The notes: generated by a model not told the origin, from the sequence alone. A DNA stretch of 15,918 nucleotides from DATMXP01 sp964460935 (GCA_964460935.1 CAYWSM010000480.1:1-15918), one strand, 5' to 3'. Shown: positions 1-7,081, counted from the stretch's first letter. Numbers and translations: made by a program.

Positions 1-1638
1 GCCACCGAGGCTGTCACCAGTGGCGCCATCCGGTTCACGCCCGAAAATTACAAGACCATCTACCTGAACTGGATGGAGAACATCTACGACTGGTGCATCT
101 CGCGCCAGCTCTGGTGGGGGCATCGCATTCCCGCGTGGCACTGTGCCGACTGCCACGAAGTCACCGTCGCGCGCGAGACGCCGACGCAGTGTGGGCATTG
201 CAAAAAGTCGAACCTGACGCAGGATTCCGACGTCCTCGACACCTGGTTCTCGTCCGCGCTGCTGCCGTTTACCACGCTCGGCTGGCCTGACGCTACGCGC
301 GATCTCGAAGTTTTCTACCCGACGTCGCTGCTGATCACCGGCTTCGACATCCTCTTCTTCTGGGTCGCGCGCATGATCATGATGGGCTGCCACTTCATGA
401 TGCCGCCGCACCGGCTGAACCCGGTTCCGAAGGGCGCTAACGCTCTCCCCGAGTCGGTCCCTTATAAAGAGGTGTACATCCACGCTCTTGTCCGCGATGC
501 CGAACGCCAGAAGATGTCGAAGACCAAGGGCAACGTGCTTGACCCAATCGAGGTCATTCAGAAATACGGCACCGATGCGACGCGTTTTACGCTCGCTTCA
601 ATGGCGTCTCCCGGCACCGACATCGCGTTCAACCCCGATCGCACCGAGGGCTACCGCGCCTTTGCCAACAAGATCTGGAACGCCGCGCGCTTCATGTTCA
701 TGAACGTCGATCGCGCCGCCGAAACTGGTGTCTGGTCGCTGGCGGAGTTCGATCGCGATATTGCTGAGAAGGGCGTCCCCGGATTTGAATCGCAGACGCT
801 GGAAGATCGCTGGATCGTTTCGCGCTTCAACCAGGTCTCGAAGCAGGTAAATGAAGCGTTACAGGCCTACCGCTTCCACGAAGCGGCAAATGCCGTCTAT
901 GCGTTCTTCTGGGGCGAATTCTGCGACTGGTACCTGGAATTGATCAAGCCGCGCCTCCAATACGACGGCGACAAAGCCACGGCCAAGATTGCAACGAAGA
1001 ACCTCGTTTCGCTCTTCGAGGCTTCACTGCGCCTGCTGTCGCCGTTCATGCCGTTTATCACCGAAGAGATCTGGCACGCCATTTACGATGGCAAGCCGGC
1101 CAAACAGTCGATCGCGCTCACGCGCTACCCGCGTGCCAACGAAAAGCAGATCGACACACAGGCCGAGACCGATATGGCGATCCTCCAGGACCTGATCGTC
1201 GCCATCCGTAACATTCGTGCCGAACTCGATGTGAAGCCCAAAGAGAAGACGCCGATTGAGATTCATTCCGACCCGGCGATCCGCGCAAGCTTCCAGCAGA
1301 ACTCCGGCGCCATCGAGCGTCAGGCCAATGTGGAAGGAATCACTTTTGTCGATCGATCATTAGCGAAAGATGCCAGCGCGCGCAGCACGGCGCGTTTTGA
1401 CGTCCGCGTCGTGTACGAGCGTAAGATTGACGTAGCCGCGGAGCGCGAGCGACTCACGAAAGAGTTGGAGCGGATCGAGCGCGAGATCGGCAAGGCTGAA
1501 GGCCAGCTCTCGAACGAAGGATTCCTCGCCAAGGCCCCAGCTAAAGTCGTCGAAGGGCTGCGCAGAAACCTGGAAGAGCGCAAGACGCTGCAGGCGAAGA
1601 CCAAAGCAGCATTGGACGAGTTGAAGGTAGGTAGCTAG
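1..1638 (+). CDS. valS: Valine--tRNA ligase, C-terminal part (5' end outside window)
   Basis: Class I aminoacyl-tRNA synthetase that charges tRNA-Val in the cytoplasm. The frame is open from base 1, so the gene enters from the left; 545 codons of the usual 900 or so are visible. Seen: the conserved stretch around ISRQLWWGHRIPAW near the start, four cysteines in two CxxC pairs (codons at 142, 151, 190 and 199) that look like a zinc knuckle, the DTWFSSAL...TLGWP block typical of Val/Ile/Leu enzymes, and the KMSKT signature at 511-525 that contacts ATP. An anticodon-binding helical domain follows, and the last 70 residues or so form a charged coiled coil, the tRNA-binding arm characteristic of ValS. 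The N-terminal HIGH motif and most of the editing domain lie outside. The TAG stop at 1636-1638 sits inside a run of TAG-rich words that begins the repeat before nadC. Identity is secure. Confidence 0.96.
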   Translation, partial: ATEAVTSGAIRFTPENYKTIYLNWMENIYDWCISRQLWWGHRIPAWHCADCHEVTVARETPTQCGHCKKSNLTQDSDVLDTWFSSALLPFTTLGWPDATRDLEVFYPTSLLITGFDILFFWVARMIMMGCHFMMPPHRLNPVPKGANALPESVPYKEVYIHALVRDAERQKMSKTKGNVLDPIEVIQKYGTDATRFTLASMASPGTDIAFNPDRTEGYRAFANKIWNAARFMFMNVDRAAETGVWSLAEFDRDIAEKGVPGFESQTLEDRWIVSRFNQVSKQVNEALQAYRFHEAANAVYAFFWGEFCDWYLELIKPRLQYDGDKATAKIATKNLVSLFEASLRLLSPFMPFITEEIWHAIYDGKPAKQSIALTRYPRANEKQIDTQAETDMAILQDLIVAIRNIRAELDVKPKEKTPIEIHSDPAIRASFQQNSGAIERQANVEGITFVDRSLAKDASARSTARFDVRVVYERKIDVAAERERLTKELERIEREIGKAEGQLSNEGFLAKAPAKVVEGLRRNLEERKTLQAKTKAALDELKVGS

Positions 1639-1700
1639 AGGGTAGGAGATAGGGATAGTAGCTAGTTTGATCCTATCCACTATCTGCTATCCCCTACCCC
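1639..1700. repeat. Word-type inverted repeat between valS and nadC
   Basis: An imperfect palindrome fills this junction. The left arm GGGTAGGAGATAGGGATAGT (1640-1659) matches the reverse complement of the right arm (1679-1699) apart from one indel and a few substitutions; the loop is about 19 bases. Both arms reiterate short words of the type TAGGGAT/GATAG. The left arm starts two bases after the valS stop codon and the right arm ends 12 bases before the nadC ATG. In RNA it could form a long hairpin in a valS-nadC transcript, but there is no T tract after it, so it is a poor intrinsic terminator. Confidence 0.75.
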
Positions 1701-1711
1701 CCAAAGAGATC

Positions 1712-2590
1712 ATGGACTGGAACTCACGCCGCATCACCAGCATTCTCGAAAACGCCTTACTGGAAGACCGCGCGACCCACGACGCCACCACACGCGCCTG
1801 CATCGACCCGCGCCAGCTAGGCTTGGCGCTCATCCGCACCAAGCAGGACTGCATTCTTTCGGGTCAGGCCGCGATTTCGCGTTTTCTCGAAGTCTTCGCC
1901 TCACTGGATAAGACCGTCCAAGGCCATCCCGAGGTTATCTCGCATCCCGAGGTGTTCGACGGCGTTCGCCTCCACAAAGGACAAGTCGTCGCGACCATCC
2001 GGCATAACGCTCGCGTGATTCTTTCCTGCGAGCGCGTGATCCTGAACCTGCTCCAGCGACTCAGCGGAACCGCCACCCTGACGCGCAAGTTCGTCGATGC
2101 CATCGCCGGAACCAAGGCGCGCATTCTCGACACGCGCAAGACCGTCATCGGCCTGCGCGTACTTGACAAGTACGCCGTCCGCTGTGGCGGAGGCCAGAAC
2201 CACCGCCTCGATCTCTCTGACGGCGTACTGATCAAGAACAATCACATTGCGCTTGCCGGAGGCATCGTCCCCGCGTTGGAGCGCGCGCTCAAGAATCGTC
2301 AAGGCAACGAGAAGATTGAAGTCGAAGTAAAGAATTTGAGCGAACTCGAACTCGCCTTGAAGCACGGCGCTGATACCGTCCTGCTCGACAACATGACGCC
2401 CGATCAGGTTCGCCAGGCCGTCGAGCGCACCGCCAAGCACGATAAGAGAATCCCACTCGAGGCCAGCGGCGGCATCACCCTTGAGAACGTTCGCGCCTAC
2501 GCCGAAGCCGGTGTGGACTTCATCTCCGTCGGCGCACTCACACATTCCCCCATCGCGATCGACATGAATCTCCGCGTGGAACCGGCATAA
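1712..2590 (+). CDS. nadC: Nicotinate-nucleotide pyrophosphorylase (quinolinate phosphoribosyltransferase)
   Basis: Converts quinolinate and PRPP to nicotinate mononucleotide, CO2 and PPi in de novo NAD synthesis. The 292-residue product has the usual family length. Seen: ERVILNLLQRLSGTAT in the N-terminal half, DTRKT (residues 140-144) followed by GLRVLDKYAVRCGGGQNHR (GGGQNHR 159-165), LIKNNHI (173-179), then the barrel strands EVEVKNLSEL, DTVLLDNM and LEASGGI. These are the PRPP- and quinolinate-binding signatures. Two deviations from the family consensus as I know it: TRKTVIGLR instead of TRKTxPGLR, and IKNNH instead of IKDNH. I chose ATG 1712 because AAAGAG precedes it and the family N-terminus fits; an earlier in-frame start at 1667 would lie inside the palindromic repeat. 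nadA and nadB are not in the window. The next gene converges on it. Confidence 0.95.
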   Translation: MDWNSRRITSILENALLEDRATHDATTRACIDPRQLGLALIRTKQDCILSGQAAISRFLEVFASLDKTVQGHPEVISHPEVFDGVRLHKGQVVATIRHNARVILSCERVILNLLQRLSGTATLTRKFVDAIAGTKARILDTRKTVIGLRVLDKYAVRCGGGQNHRLDLSDGVLIKNNHIALAGGIVPALERALKNRQGNEKIEVEVKNLSELELALKHGADTVLLDNMTPDQVRQAVERTAKHDKRIPLEASGGITLENVRAYAEAGVDFISVGALTHSPIAIDMNLRVEPA

Positions 2591-2597
2591 ATCAACT

Positions 2598-2723
2598 GAA
2601 AACACGGAGGACGGAGGCACGGAGCGCACGGAGTTTCTTAAGATTTGTTTCTAAGAAACCTTGGATTGCGCTTTTTCTCTAGTTTCCTCCGTGGCCTCCG
2701 TGTTCTCCGTTCTCCGTGTTTTC
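2598..2723. repeat. ACGGAG-word inverted repeat between nadC and the cytochrome gene (copy 1)
   Basis: The left arm (2598-2633) starts GAAAACACGGAGGACGGAG and reiterates ACGGAG/CACGGAG. The right arm (2684-2723) is the inverted counterpart, reiterating CTCCGTG and ending CTCCGTGTTTTC. A smaller hairpin lies between them: TTTCTTA (2634-2640) against TAAGAAA (2652-2658). The left arm lies 8 bases after the nadC stop. The right arm lies inside the 3' end of the opposite-strand cytochrome gene and encodes its last 14 residues. A second copy is at 4366-4478. Lying between two convergent genes it could act as a bidirectional terminator, but that is inference. Confidence 0.85.
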
Positions 2724-3167
2724 TTTTCGCTCTTCCGGAGGTGGTCCCTGCGCCGGTTCTTTCTCTCCACGATGGCACGTCCAGCAGTTCACGCCTGTCT
2801 GCTTCTTCTCCTCGCCCGGCAATGGCTCCAGTTTCGGCATGTAATTCGTGTTGATCGTGTGAACCATCTTCATCATGTTGCGGGCGGCGTTCTTTTCGTC
2901 TTTAACATCGGACGCGAAGTCCGGCTTTTCATCCTTGAACTCGTGACAAAAATCGCAGCGTACGCCCAGCGAGTGCGAAAACGTCCGCATGATGTCCACG
3001 AGCTGGTCTTTCGAGATGTCCTTCGGTAGCACTTGCAGGTTCGTGAACTTGTCCGGAATCGGCATGTGGTGATGGTGCTGCTCCTGCGCAGGAGCTTGCG
3101 AAGCAGCAGGTTGAACGGCGGCAGCCATCAGCAAGACGGCCGCGATCAGGGCAATAGACAGGCGCAT
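2679..3167 (-). CDS. Periplasmic c-type cytochrome with two haem-binding motifs (reaction-centre cytochrome-subunit type)
   Basis: A 162-residue exported cytochrome. Residues 1-23 form a signal peptide (basic start, hydrophobic core, AAS near the cleavage region), followed by a short linker with four consecutive His (31-34). Two CxxCH haem attachment motifs are present, CDFCH (71-75) and CWTCH (128-132), with MM at residues 98-99 and M101 between them as possible axial ligands. The block NLQVLPKDISKDQLVDIMRTF and the ending VNCWTCHRGEKEP resemble the cytochrome-subunit family of photosynthetic reaction centres, which in non-phototrophic Acidobacteriota occurs as short two-haem proteins. Likely an electron carrier; its partners are unknown. 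Residues 149-162 (ENTENGEHGGHGGN) and the stop are encoded by the arm of an intergenic repeat, so the native protein probably ended earlier. Start ATG at 3167 is preceded by a GGGGA purine run. Confidence 0.85.
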   Translation of the reverse strand: MRLSIALIAAVLLMAAAVQPAASQAPAQEQHHHHMPIPDKFTNLQVLPKDISKDQLVDIMRTFSHSLGVRCDFCHEFKDEKPDFASDVKDEKNAARNMMKMVHTINTNYMPKLEPLPGEEKKQTGVNCWTCHRGEKEPAQGPPPEERKENTENGEHGGHGGN

Positions 3168-3338
3168 TCAGTGGTCCCCACCAGAAATGTAGTTCCAGAA
3201 TGATAGCGGAGACATTGCGATCCCGACACTGCAATCAGGGACCTGCAGTGCCTCGCAAGGTTTCACTCCGCGATTCCATTTGCCTTTCGTTTTTGCTGTC
3301 ACGATAATGCCGTAATCTCTGACGCAGATACAAAACGC
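3168..3338. promoter_or_regulatory. Divergent intergenic region between the cytochrome gene and birA
   Basis: This 171-base gap should hold the promoters of both divergent genes, but I see no convincing -35/-10 pair. A 7-bp inverted repeat CACTGCA (3227-3233) / TGCAGTG (3244-3250), spaced by 10 bases, is the only dyad that stands out. It does not resemble the known BirA operator. No Shine-Dalgarno sequence is obvious before the birA ATG. Confidence 0.35.
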
Positions 3339-4367
3339 ATGGCGGCCGTTGCGGAAGCCGCCGCTCCGGCGCGTTCGCAGCGCACCGACGATCGCCTGAG
3401 CCGCATCATTCGCGTGCTCAGTGCAAACGCCACCATTGTCATCAGCGGAACCAAACTGGCGCAGGAAATCGACTCCAGTCGCTCCGAAGTCTGGCGGCTG
3501 ATCCAGCAACTGCGGACGCTGGGGCTCGACATTGCCGGTCATCCGGCCACCGGCTATCAGTTGGTCAAGATCCCGGACCTGCCTTTGCCCGACGTTCTGG
3601 CCTCGCCGCTCAGCGCCACCATCTTCGCCAGCAAAATTCACCACTACTTTCGCGTTCCGTCCACCAACTCCGAGGCGATGCAGGCCGCGGCGGCTGGCGC
3701 TCCCGAAGGCACGGTCTTTCTCGCCGAAGAACAGACCGCCGGTCGTGGACGCGGAGGACATTCATGGTCCTCGCCGCCGTCCTCCGGGATCTACTGCTCT
3801 GTCGTCCTTCGCCCCACGCTGGCACCTGCCGATGCCATCGTGCTCTCGATGATGGCCGGCCTCGCCACGGCATTCGCCGTGGAGCAGGTTGCGAACGTCA
3901 AACCGGACCTGCGCTGGCCCAACGACCTGCTTATTGGCGACAAAAAGTTCTGCGGCATTCTCACCGAGATGAACGCCGAAATCACGCGCGTGCGTTACGC
4001 CGTCATTGGCGTTGGAATCAACGTAAACCAGCCGGAACTTCCACCCGATTTGGAGCCGATTGCGACGTCGCTGCGCATTGTCACCGGGCGTTCGTGCTCG
4101 CGCGTGGAGCTTACCGCCGCTTTGCTACAATCGCTTGACCGGGAATACTTCGCGCTCGTGTCGCGCAATATCGTAGAGGCACGTAGCGATATCTTCCGCC
4201 GCTTCGAGCGGATGTCGTCTTACGCGCAAGGCAAGCGCGTGCAGGTGGAAGAAGACGGCGGCTACGAGGGCACTACCGCAGGTTTGGACGAGCGTGGATT
4301 CCTGCTGGTGCATACGGACACAGGCATGCGAACGGTGCTCTCGGGCGGGGTGCGTCCCGTTAACTGA
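3339..4367 (+). CDS. birA: Bifunctional biotin--[acetyl-CoA carboxylase] ligase / biotin operon repressor
   Basis: Activates biotin with ATP to biotinyl-5'-AMP and transfers it to the carboxylase carrier protein; 342 residues, the length of the bifunctional class. An N-terminal winged helix (about 17-78, with ISGTKLAQEIDSSRSEVWRLIQ as the helix-turn-helix) suggests DNA binding. Ligase motifs: TAGRGRGGHSW (biotinyl-AMP loop, GRGRGG at 135-140), RWPND (192-196), CGILTEM (205-211), GVGINVN (224-230), and a C-terminal SH3-like domain ending GFLLVHTDTGMRTVLSGGVRPV. The helix-turn-helix implies biotin-dependent repression, but no biotin genes lie nearby to name a target. Upstream ATGs are out of frame, so 3339 is the start. 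The TGA stop (4365-4367) shares bases with the left arm of the following repeat. coaX follows on the same strand, a common pairing. Confidence 0.95.
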   Translation: MAAVAEAAAPARSQRTDDRLSRIIRVLSANATIVISGTKLAQEIDSSRSEVWRLIQQLRTLGLDIAGHPATGYQLVKIPDLPLPDVLASPLSATIFASKIHHYFRVPSTNSEAMQAAAAGAPEGTVFLAEEQTAGRGRGGHSWSSPPSSGIYCSVVLRPTLAPADAIVLSMMAGLATAFAVEQVANVKPDLRWPNDLLIGDKKFCGILTEMNAEITRVRYAVIGVGINVNQPELPPDLEPIATSLRIVTGRSCSRVELTAALLQSLDREYFALVSRNIVEARSDIFRRFERMSSYAQGKRVQVEEDGGYEGTTAGLDERGFLLVHTDTGMRTVLSGGVRPVN

Positions 4368-4478
4368 AAACACGGAACGGAGCGCACTGAGTTTTACGGA
4401 GTGTGTTTTTGTATTTGATTTGGTTTTAAACCTCATTCTCCTCCGTGATCTCCGTGTCCTCCGTCCTCCGTGTTTTCC
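4366..4478. repeat. ACGGAG-word inverted repeat between birA and coaX (copy 2)
   Basis: Second copy of the element seen at 2598-2723. The left arm (4366-4391) begins GAAAACACGGAACGGAGCGC; the right arm (4437-4478) reiterates CTCCGT and ends CCTCCGTGTTTTCC. Compared with copy 1 the left arm is shorter by whole short units, while both copies share the GAAAACACGGA entry and a GCGCAC(G/T)GAGTTT exit. It fills the whole birA-coaX gap: its first bases overlap the birA stop and its last base is 8 bases before the coaX ATG. Confidence 0.85.
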
Positions 4479-4486
4479 TTTGACTT

Positions 4487-5284
4487 ATGCTTCTCGTTCT
4501 CGATGTCGGCAACACCAACACGGTTCTCGGAGTCTTCAAAGAACGCAAGCTGCTTGCGCACTGGCGTGTCACCACCAATCGCACCCAGACCGTGGACGAA
4601 TATGGTGTGTTGTTCCGCAACCTGTTCGCCATGCGTGGAATCGATTTGGGGCCTCTGACTGGGATCGTAATTTCCTCGGTTGTACCGCCGCTCGACACCG
4701 TGCTTCACGAGGTCTGCGAAAAATATTTCAATGCCAAGCCGCTGTTCATCGAGCCGGGCGTAAAGACGGGGATGCCTGTGCTTTACGACAATCCAAATGA
4801 GGTGGGAGCCGACCGCATCGTCAACAGCGTTGCGGCCGTGGAAAAGTACGGTGCCCCGTGCATAATCGTGGACTTTGGAACGGCGACAACCTTTGACTGC
4901 ATCTCCACCAAGGGCGAGTACATGGGTGGTGCAATCTGCCCGGGCATCGGCATTTCCGCCGAGGCGCTTTTCTCCCGCACGGCGCGCCTGCCGCGCATCG
5001 ACATTCGCAAACCCGCGCGCGTCATCGGAACGAATACGGTCGCCAGTATGCAGTCCGGTCTGTTTTATGGCTATCTAGCTCTGGTGGATGGCATCATCGA
5101 ACGGATTCTTGATGAAATGGGAAAAGTTCCCAGCATTGTGGCGACGGGCGGGCTCGCGCCGCTGATCGGTGAACATTCGCGTTACATCAAGAACGTCGAC
5201 GATCTCCTGACTCTCGAAGGTTTGCGCATCATCTGGGAGCGGAATACCACGAGCAGCTCTCGCCGTCGCGTCGTGTCGAAATAA
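4487..5284 (+). CDS. coaX: Type III pantothenate kinase
   Basis: Phosphorylates pantothenate to 4'-phosphopantothenate, the first step of coenzyme A synthesis; the type III enzyme is unrelated in fold to CoaA. The 265-residue length is typical. Seen: LDVGNTNTVLG (phosphate-binding loop, residues 5-15), NPNEVGADRIVN (102-113, with D109 the expected catalytic base), DFGTATTFD (129-137) and ATGGLAPLI near the C-terminus, all hallmarks of this ASKHA-type kinase. It follows birA with only the repeat between them, so the two are probably co-transcribed. The bases before the ATG are pyrimidine-rich repeat sequence with no Shine-Dalgarno motif, which is unusual for an essential-pathway gene. No alternative in-frame start fits the conserved N-terminus. 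Confidence 0.96.
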   Translation: MLLVLDVGNTNTVLGVFKERKLLAHWRVTTNRTQTVDEYGVLFRNLFAMRGIDLGPLTGIVISSVVPPLDTVLHEVCEKYFNAKPLFIEPGVKTGMPVLYDNPNEVGADRIVNSVAAVEKYGAPCIIVDFGTATTFDCISTKGEYMGGAICPGIGISAEALFSRTARLPRIDIRKPARVIGTNTVASMQSGLFYGYLALVDGIIERILDEMGKVPSIVATGGLAPLIGEHSRYIKNVDDLLTLEGLRIIWERNTTSSSRRRVVSK

Positions 5285-5331
5285 AGTGTTGTCGAACGTG
5301 GCGCCGGACAGCCCACATCGAATATCCCGCA

Positions 5332-5337
5332 TATAAT
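5332..5337 (+). promoter_or_regulatory. Candidate -10 box (TATAAT) giving a near-leaderless transcript
   Basis: A perfect TATAAT lies 13 bases before the ATG at 5351. Transcription would start about 7 bases downstream of it, leaving only a handful of bases of leader, which agrees with the absence of a Shine-Dalgarno sequence. No clear -35 hexamer is found 16-18 bases upstream. Confidence 0.4.
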
Positions 5338-5350
5338 CTGGCGCAGCCGT

Positions 5351-6019
5351 ATGTGGATTCTCGGTCTGGTCGCATCGTTATTACCCGAGCGCTGGCGTCC
5401 CGTTGGACTTGTTTCCTGGCCCAACTCCTTCGCCTCAGGAATCGCTCAACTCCTGACATGCGGTACCGTTGTGCTCTACCGCTACTTCGTCTACGCGAAT
5501 GCCCGCATGATGCTTGTGCCGGCTTCAGTCACCCTTAGCGCCGCGGAGCGAAACGGTGAAACTGCAGTAATGGGATTGGGGATCATCATCCTGATCGAAT
5601 ACCTCATCCATCCTGTCACGATCCTGCTGATCTACTTTTGTATTGAGGGCCTGGTCAGGGCAGTTGCCGCATATATCGGCGGAGAAACCGTCGGCACCTT
5701 GCCTTTAGTACTTCTGGCGTGGGTCGCTCAGAAATACACAGCCCGTTCCTACGAGAGATCTTTAGGTAAGCGTGTGCCCGATGTAGTTGAAAAACCCGGA
5801 CCGGCAGGTTATGACCTGCGCATCGCAAGCTGTCGCCCGAAGCTCGGCTGGGACCGCCTTTTGACAATCTCGTATGAGGACGAACTCTACGAGGTAGCCG
5901 AGCAAGAGTCTGGCTCGCCGCCATTTCAATTTGTTTACCTGTTGCGAAAGAAGCCGGAAGGCAAAGTCATTCGCGGACTTCATCGCTACGATCCAGCGGA
6001 GGTCATGTCTAGCGGCTGA
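5351..6019 (+). CDS. Conserved-looking membrane protein of unknown function
   Basis: I do not recognise the family. The 222-residue product has a moderately hydrophobic N-terminus, a clear hydrophobic stretch at about 74-98 (MGLGIIILIEYLIHPVTILLIYF), a second possible segment at about 108-126, and a soluble C-terminal part (about 127-222) with scattered charged residues. The C-terminal part has no motif I can name. It follows coaX after 66 bases on the same strand but seems to have its own -10 box. Coding is supported by an intact frame, codon use like its neighbours and the absence of a better overlapping frame. It converges on the secreted protein at 6224-6967 with a REP-like cluster between them. 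Confidence 0.7.
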   Translation: MWILGLVASLLPERWRPVGLVSWPNSFASGIAQLLTCGTVVLYRYFVYANARMMLVPASVTLSAAERNGETAVMGLGIIILIEYLIHPVTILLIYFCIEGLVRAVAAYIGGETVGTLPLVLLAWVAQKYTARSYERSLGKRVPDVVEKPGPAGYDLRIASCRPKLGWDRLLTISYEDELYEVAEQESGSPPFQFVYLLRKKPEGKVIRGLHRYDPAEVMSSG

Positions 6020-6045
6020 ACATCCTCTCGCTTCCGAAAAGAAAA

Positions 6046-6202
6046 GCCGCCGATAATCGGCGGCCCAGATTGCTGATTTACCCAGTTTTGTATCAGGGCA
6101 TCGCTTCAGCGATGCCGTAAACGCATTAAATCAATGCGCCTTTAGGCGCTGAGTTTGGATTGGGGACTTTGTCATCAGTCTGAGCCGCCGATGATCGGCG
6201 GC
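6046..6202. repeat. REP-like (BIME-like) cluster of hairpins between convergent genes
   Basis: Two nearly identical 19-base palindromes form the ends: GCCGCCGAT-A-ATCGGCGGC (6046-6064) and GCCGCCGAT-G-ATCGGCGGC (6184-6202), each with 9-bp arms. Between them are an 8-bp hairpin GGCATCGC-TTCA-GCGATGCC (6097-6116), a 6-bp dyad CGCATT/AATGCG (6122-6138) and GCGCC-TTTA-GGCGC (6136-6149). The 8-bp hairpin recurs exactly at 7934-7953. The layout resembles a bacterial interspersed mosaic element made of REP units. No REP-associated (RAYT) transposase is in the window. Confidence 0.8.
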
Positions 6203-6223
6203 CTACAAATTCATGTCAGGAAA

Positions 6224-6967
6224 TTACGCTTGCGGCTTGTACGAAGCGGGAACGTTGAATTCCACTCCGCGCTGCTCGTTCATCTCAATCGTCTGCTCCA
6301 GGTTCACATCGGCAAGCTTGATTTTTTTCGCGATCGGTCCGCTCAGGTCGTAGAGCATGTCGCCGACAATCGCGTAATTGCCGTTTTGGATCTCCAACTG
6401 ATGGCCGTCCTTATAAACGACCACCACCGGAATCTTCTCCTCCGTTACCGGGCTCATGTTGTGGTGCTCGGGTTCGGACGAAGCCGCTTGCTCCGCGGGT
6501 TGCGCTACTGGTTCAGCGTAGGGTGCGGGCTGAACAATCGGGCGGCGCTCGAACACAGTCGGCGCCGGCGCTTCGACCTCTTCCGGCTGTGCCGCTTCCT
6601 GTTCAGGTTCCATCGGCTCTACAGCAACGGGCACTGGATAGGAGTACGGAACGTAAACATATCCGCCGGCGCCGTAGCCGCCATGATTTCCGTGATGTCC
6701 ACTGCCGGGATGGTGGCCGCCATGGACTGGCTTCGCAATGCTCGACGGAGTACTTCCAATTGGGTAGAAGAAGAACGCGTTGCCGCAGCCCGGTTGCGTG
6801 CATGCGCCGAAGCCGTGCGGGCCAGGTGATGTGATGCTGGCGGGAACGCCGGGCGCCATGCCGCGACCCGGACCATACGAAGTGATGGAAGCTGGAACCC
6901 CGCGCGCCTGGGCGAACAACGCGGTCGAGGACAACAGAACTGCTGCGATAAGACTCGCCCTTTTCAC
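6224..6967 (-). CDS. Secreted Pro/His/Gly-rich protein of unknown function
   Basis: A 247-residue protein starting at a GTG codon (6967). Residues 1-22 form a signal peptide (MKRASLIAAVLLSSTALFAQA). A low-complexity region follows: GVPASITS occurs twice (23-30 and 40-47), then a His/Gly stretch (82-102), a Pro/Glu/Ala-rich linker (about 111-165), and a compact C-terminal domain (about 179-240) with VVVVYKDGHQLEI, NYAIVGDMLYDL and IKLADVNLEQTIEMNEQRGVEF. The C-terminal part looks folded and conserved; the rest looks like a flexible periplasmic or surface spacer. I do not know a function. Two cysteines (56 and 61) could form a disulfide. Overlapping ATGs just upstream run into a stop after a few codons, so the GTG start is preferred. 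Confidence 0.75.
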   Translation of the reverse strand: MKRASLIAAVLLSSTALFAQARGVPASITSYGPGRGMAPGVPASITSPGPHGFGACTQPGCGNAFFFYPIGSTPSSIAKPVHGGHHPGSGHHGNHGGYGAGGYVYVPYSYPVPVAVEPMEPEQEAAQPEEVEAPAPTVFERRPIVQPAPYAEPVAQPAEQAASSEPEHHNMSPVTEEKIPVVVVYKDGHQLEIQNGNYAIVGDMLYDLSGPIAKKIKLADVNLEQTIEMNEQRGVEFNVPASYKPQA

Positions 6968-7081
6968 GATGGCACCATCATACCCCCGAAACGTTCCGGG
7001 AGTACGCTTTCCCTAATACATTAGACCCAGATTTCACAGATCGGTTGCTGAAAACCAGCCTCGTACCCGCATCGCACTTTC

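Noticed and set aside
1640..1699. Palindrome after valS considered as an intrinsic terminator
   Set aside because: There is no T tract after either arm in the valS direction, and nadC follows 12 bases later on the same strand.
2661..3029. A plus-strand frame antisense to the cytochrome
   Set aside because: The opposite strand has a signal peptide and two CxxCH motifs; this frame begins in the repeat and looks like shadow sequence.
3227..3250. Dyad upstream of birA considered as a biotin operator
   Set aside because: The half-sites do not resemble known BirA operators and no biotin gene is adjacent.
6046..6202. Hairpin cluster considered as a CRISPR array
   Set aside because: The units are palindromic REP-like hairpins of different sequence without regular direct repeats and unique spacers, and there are no cas genes.
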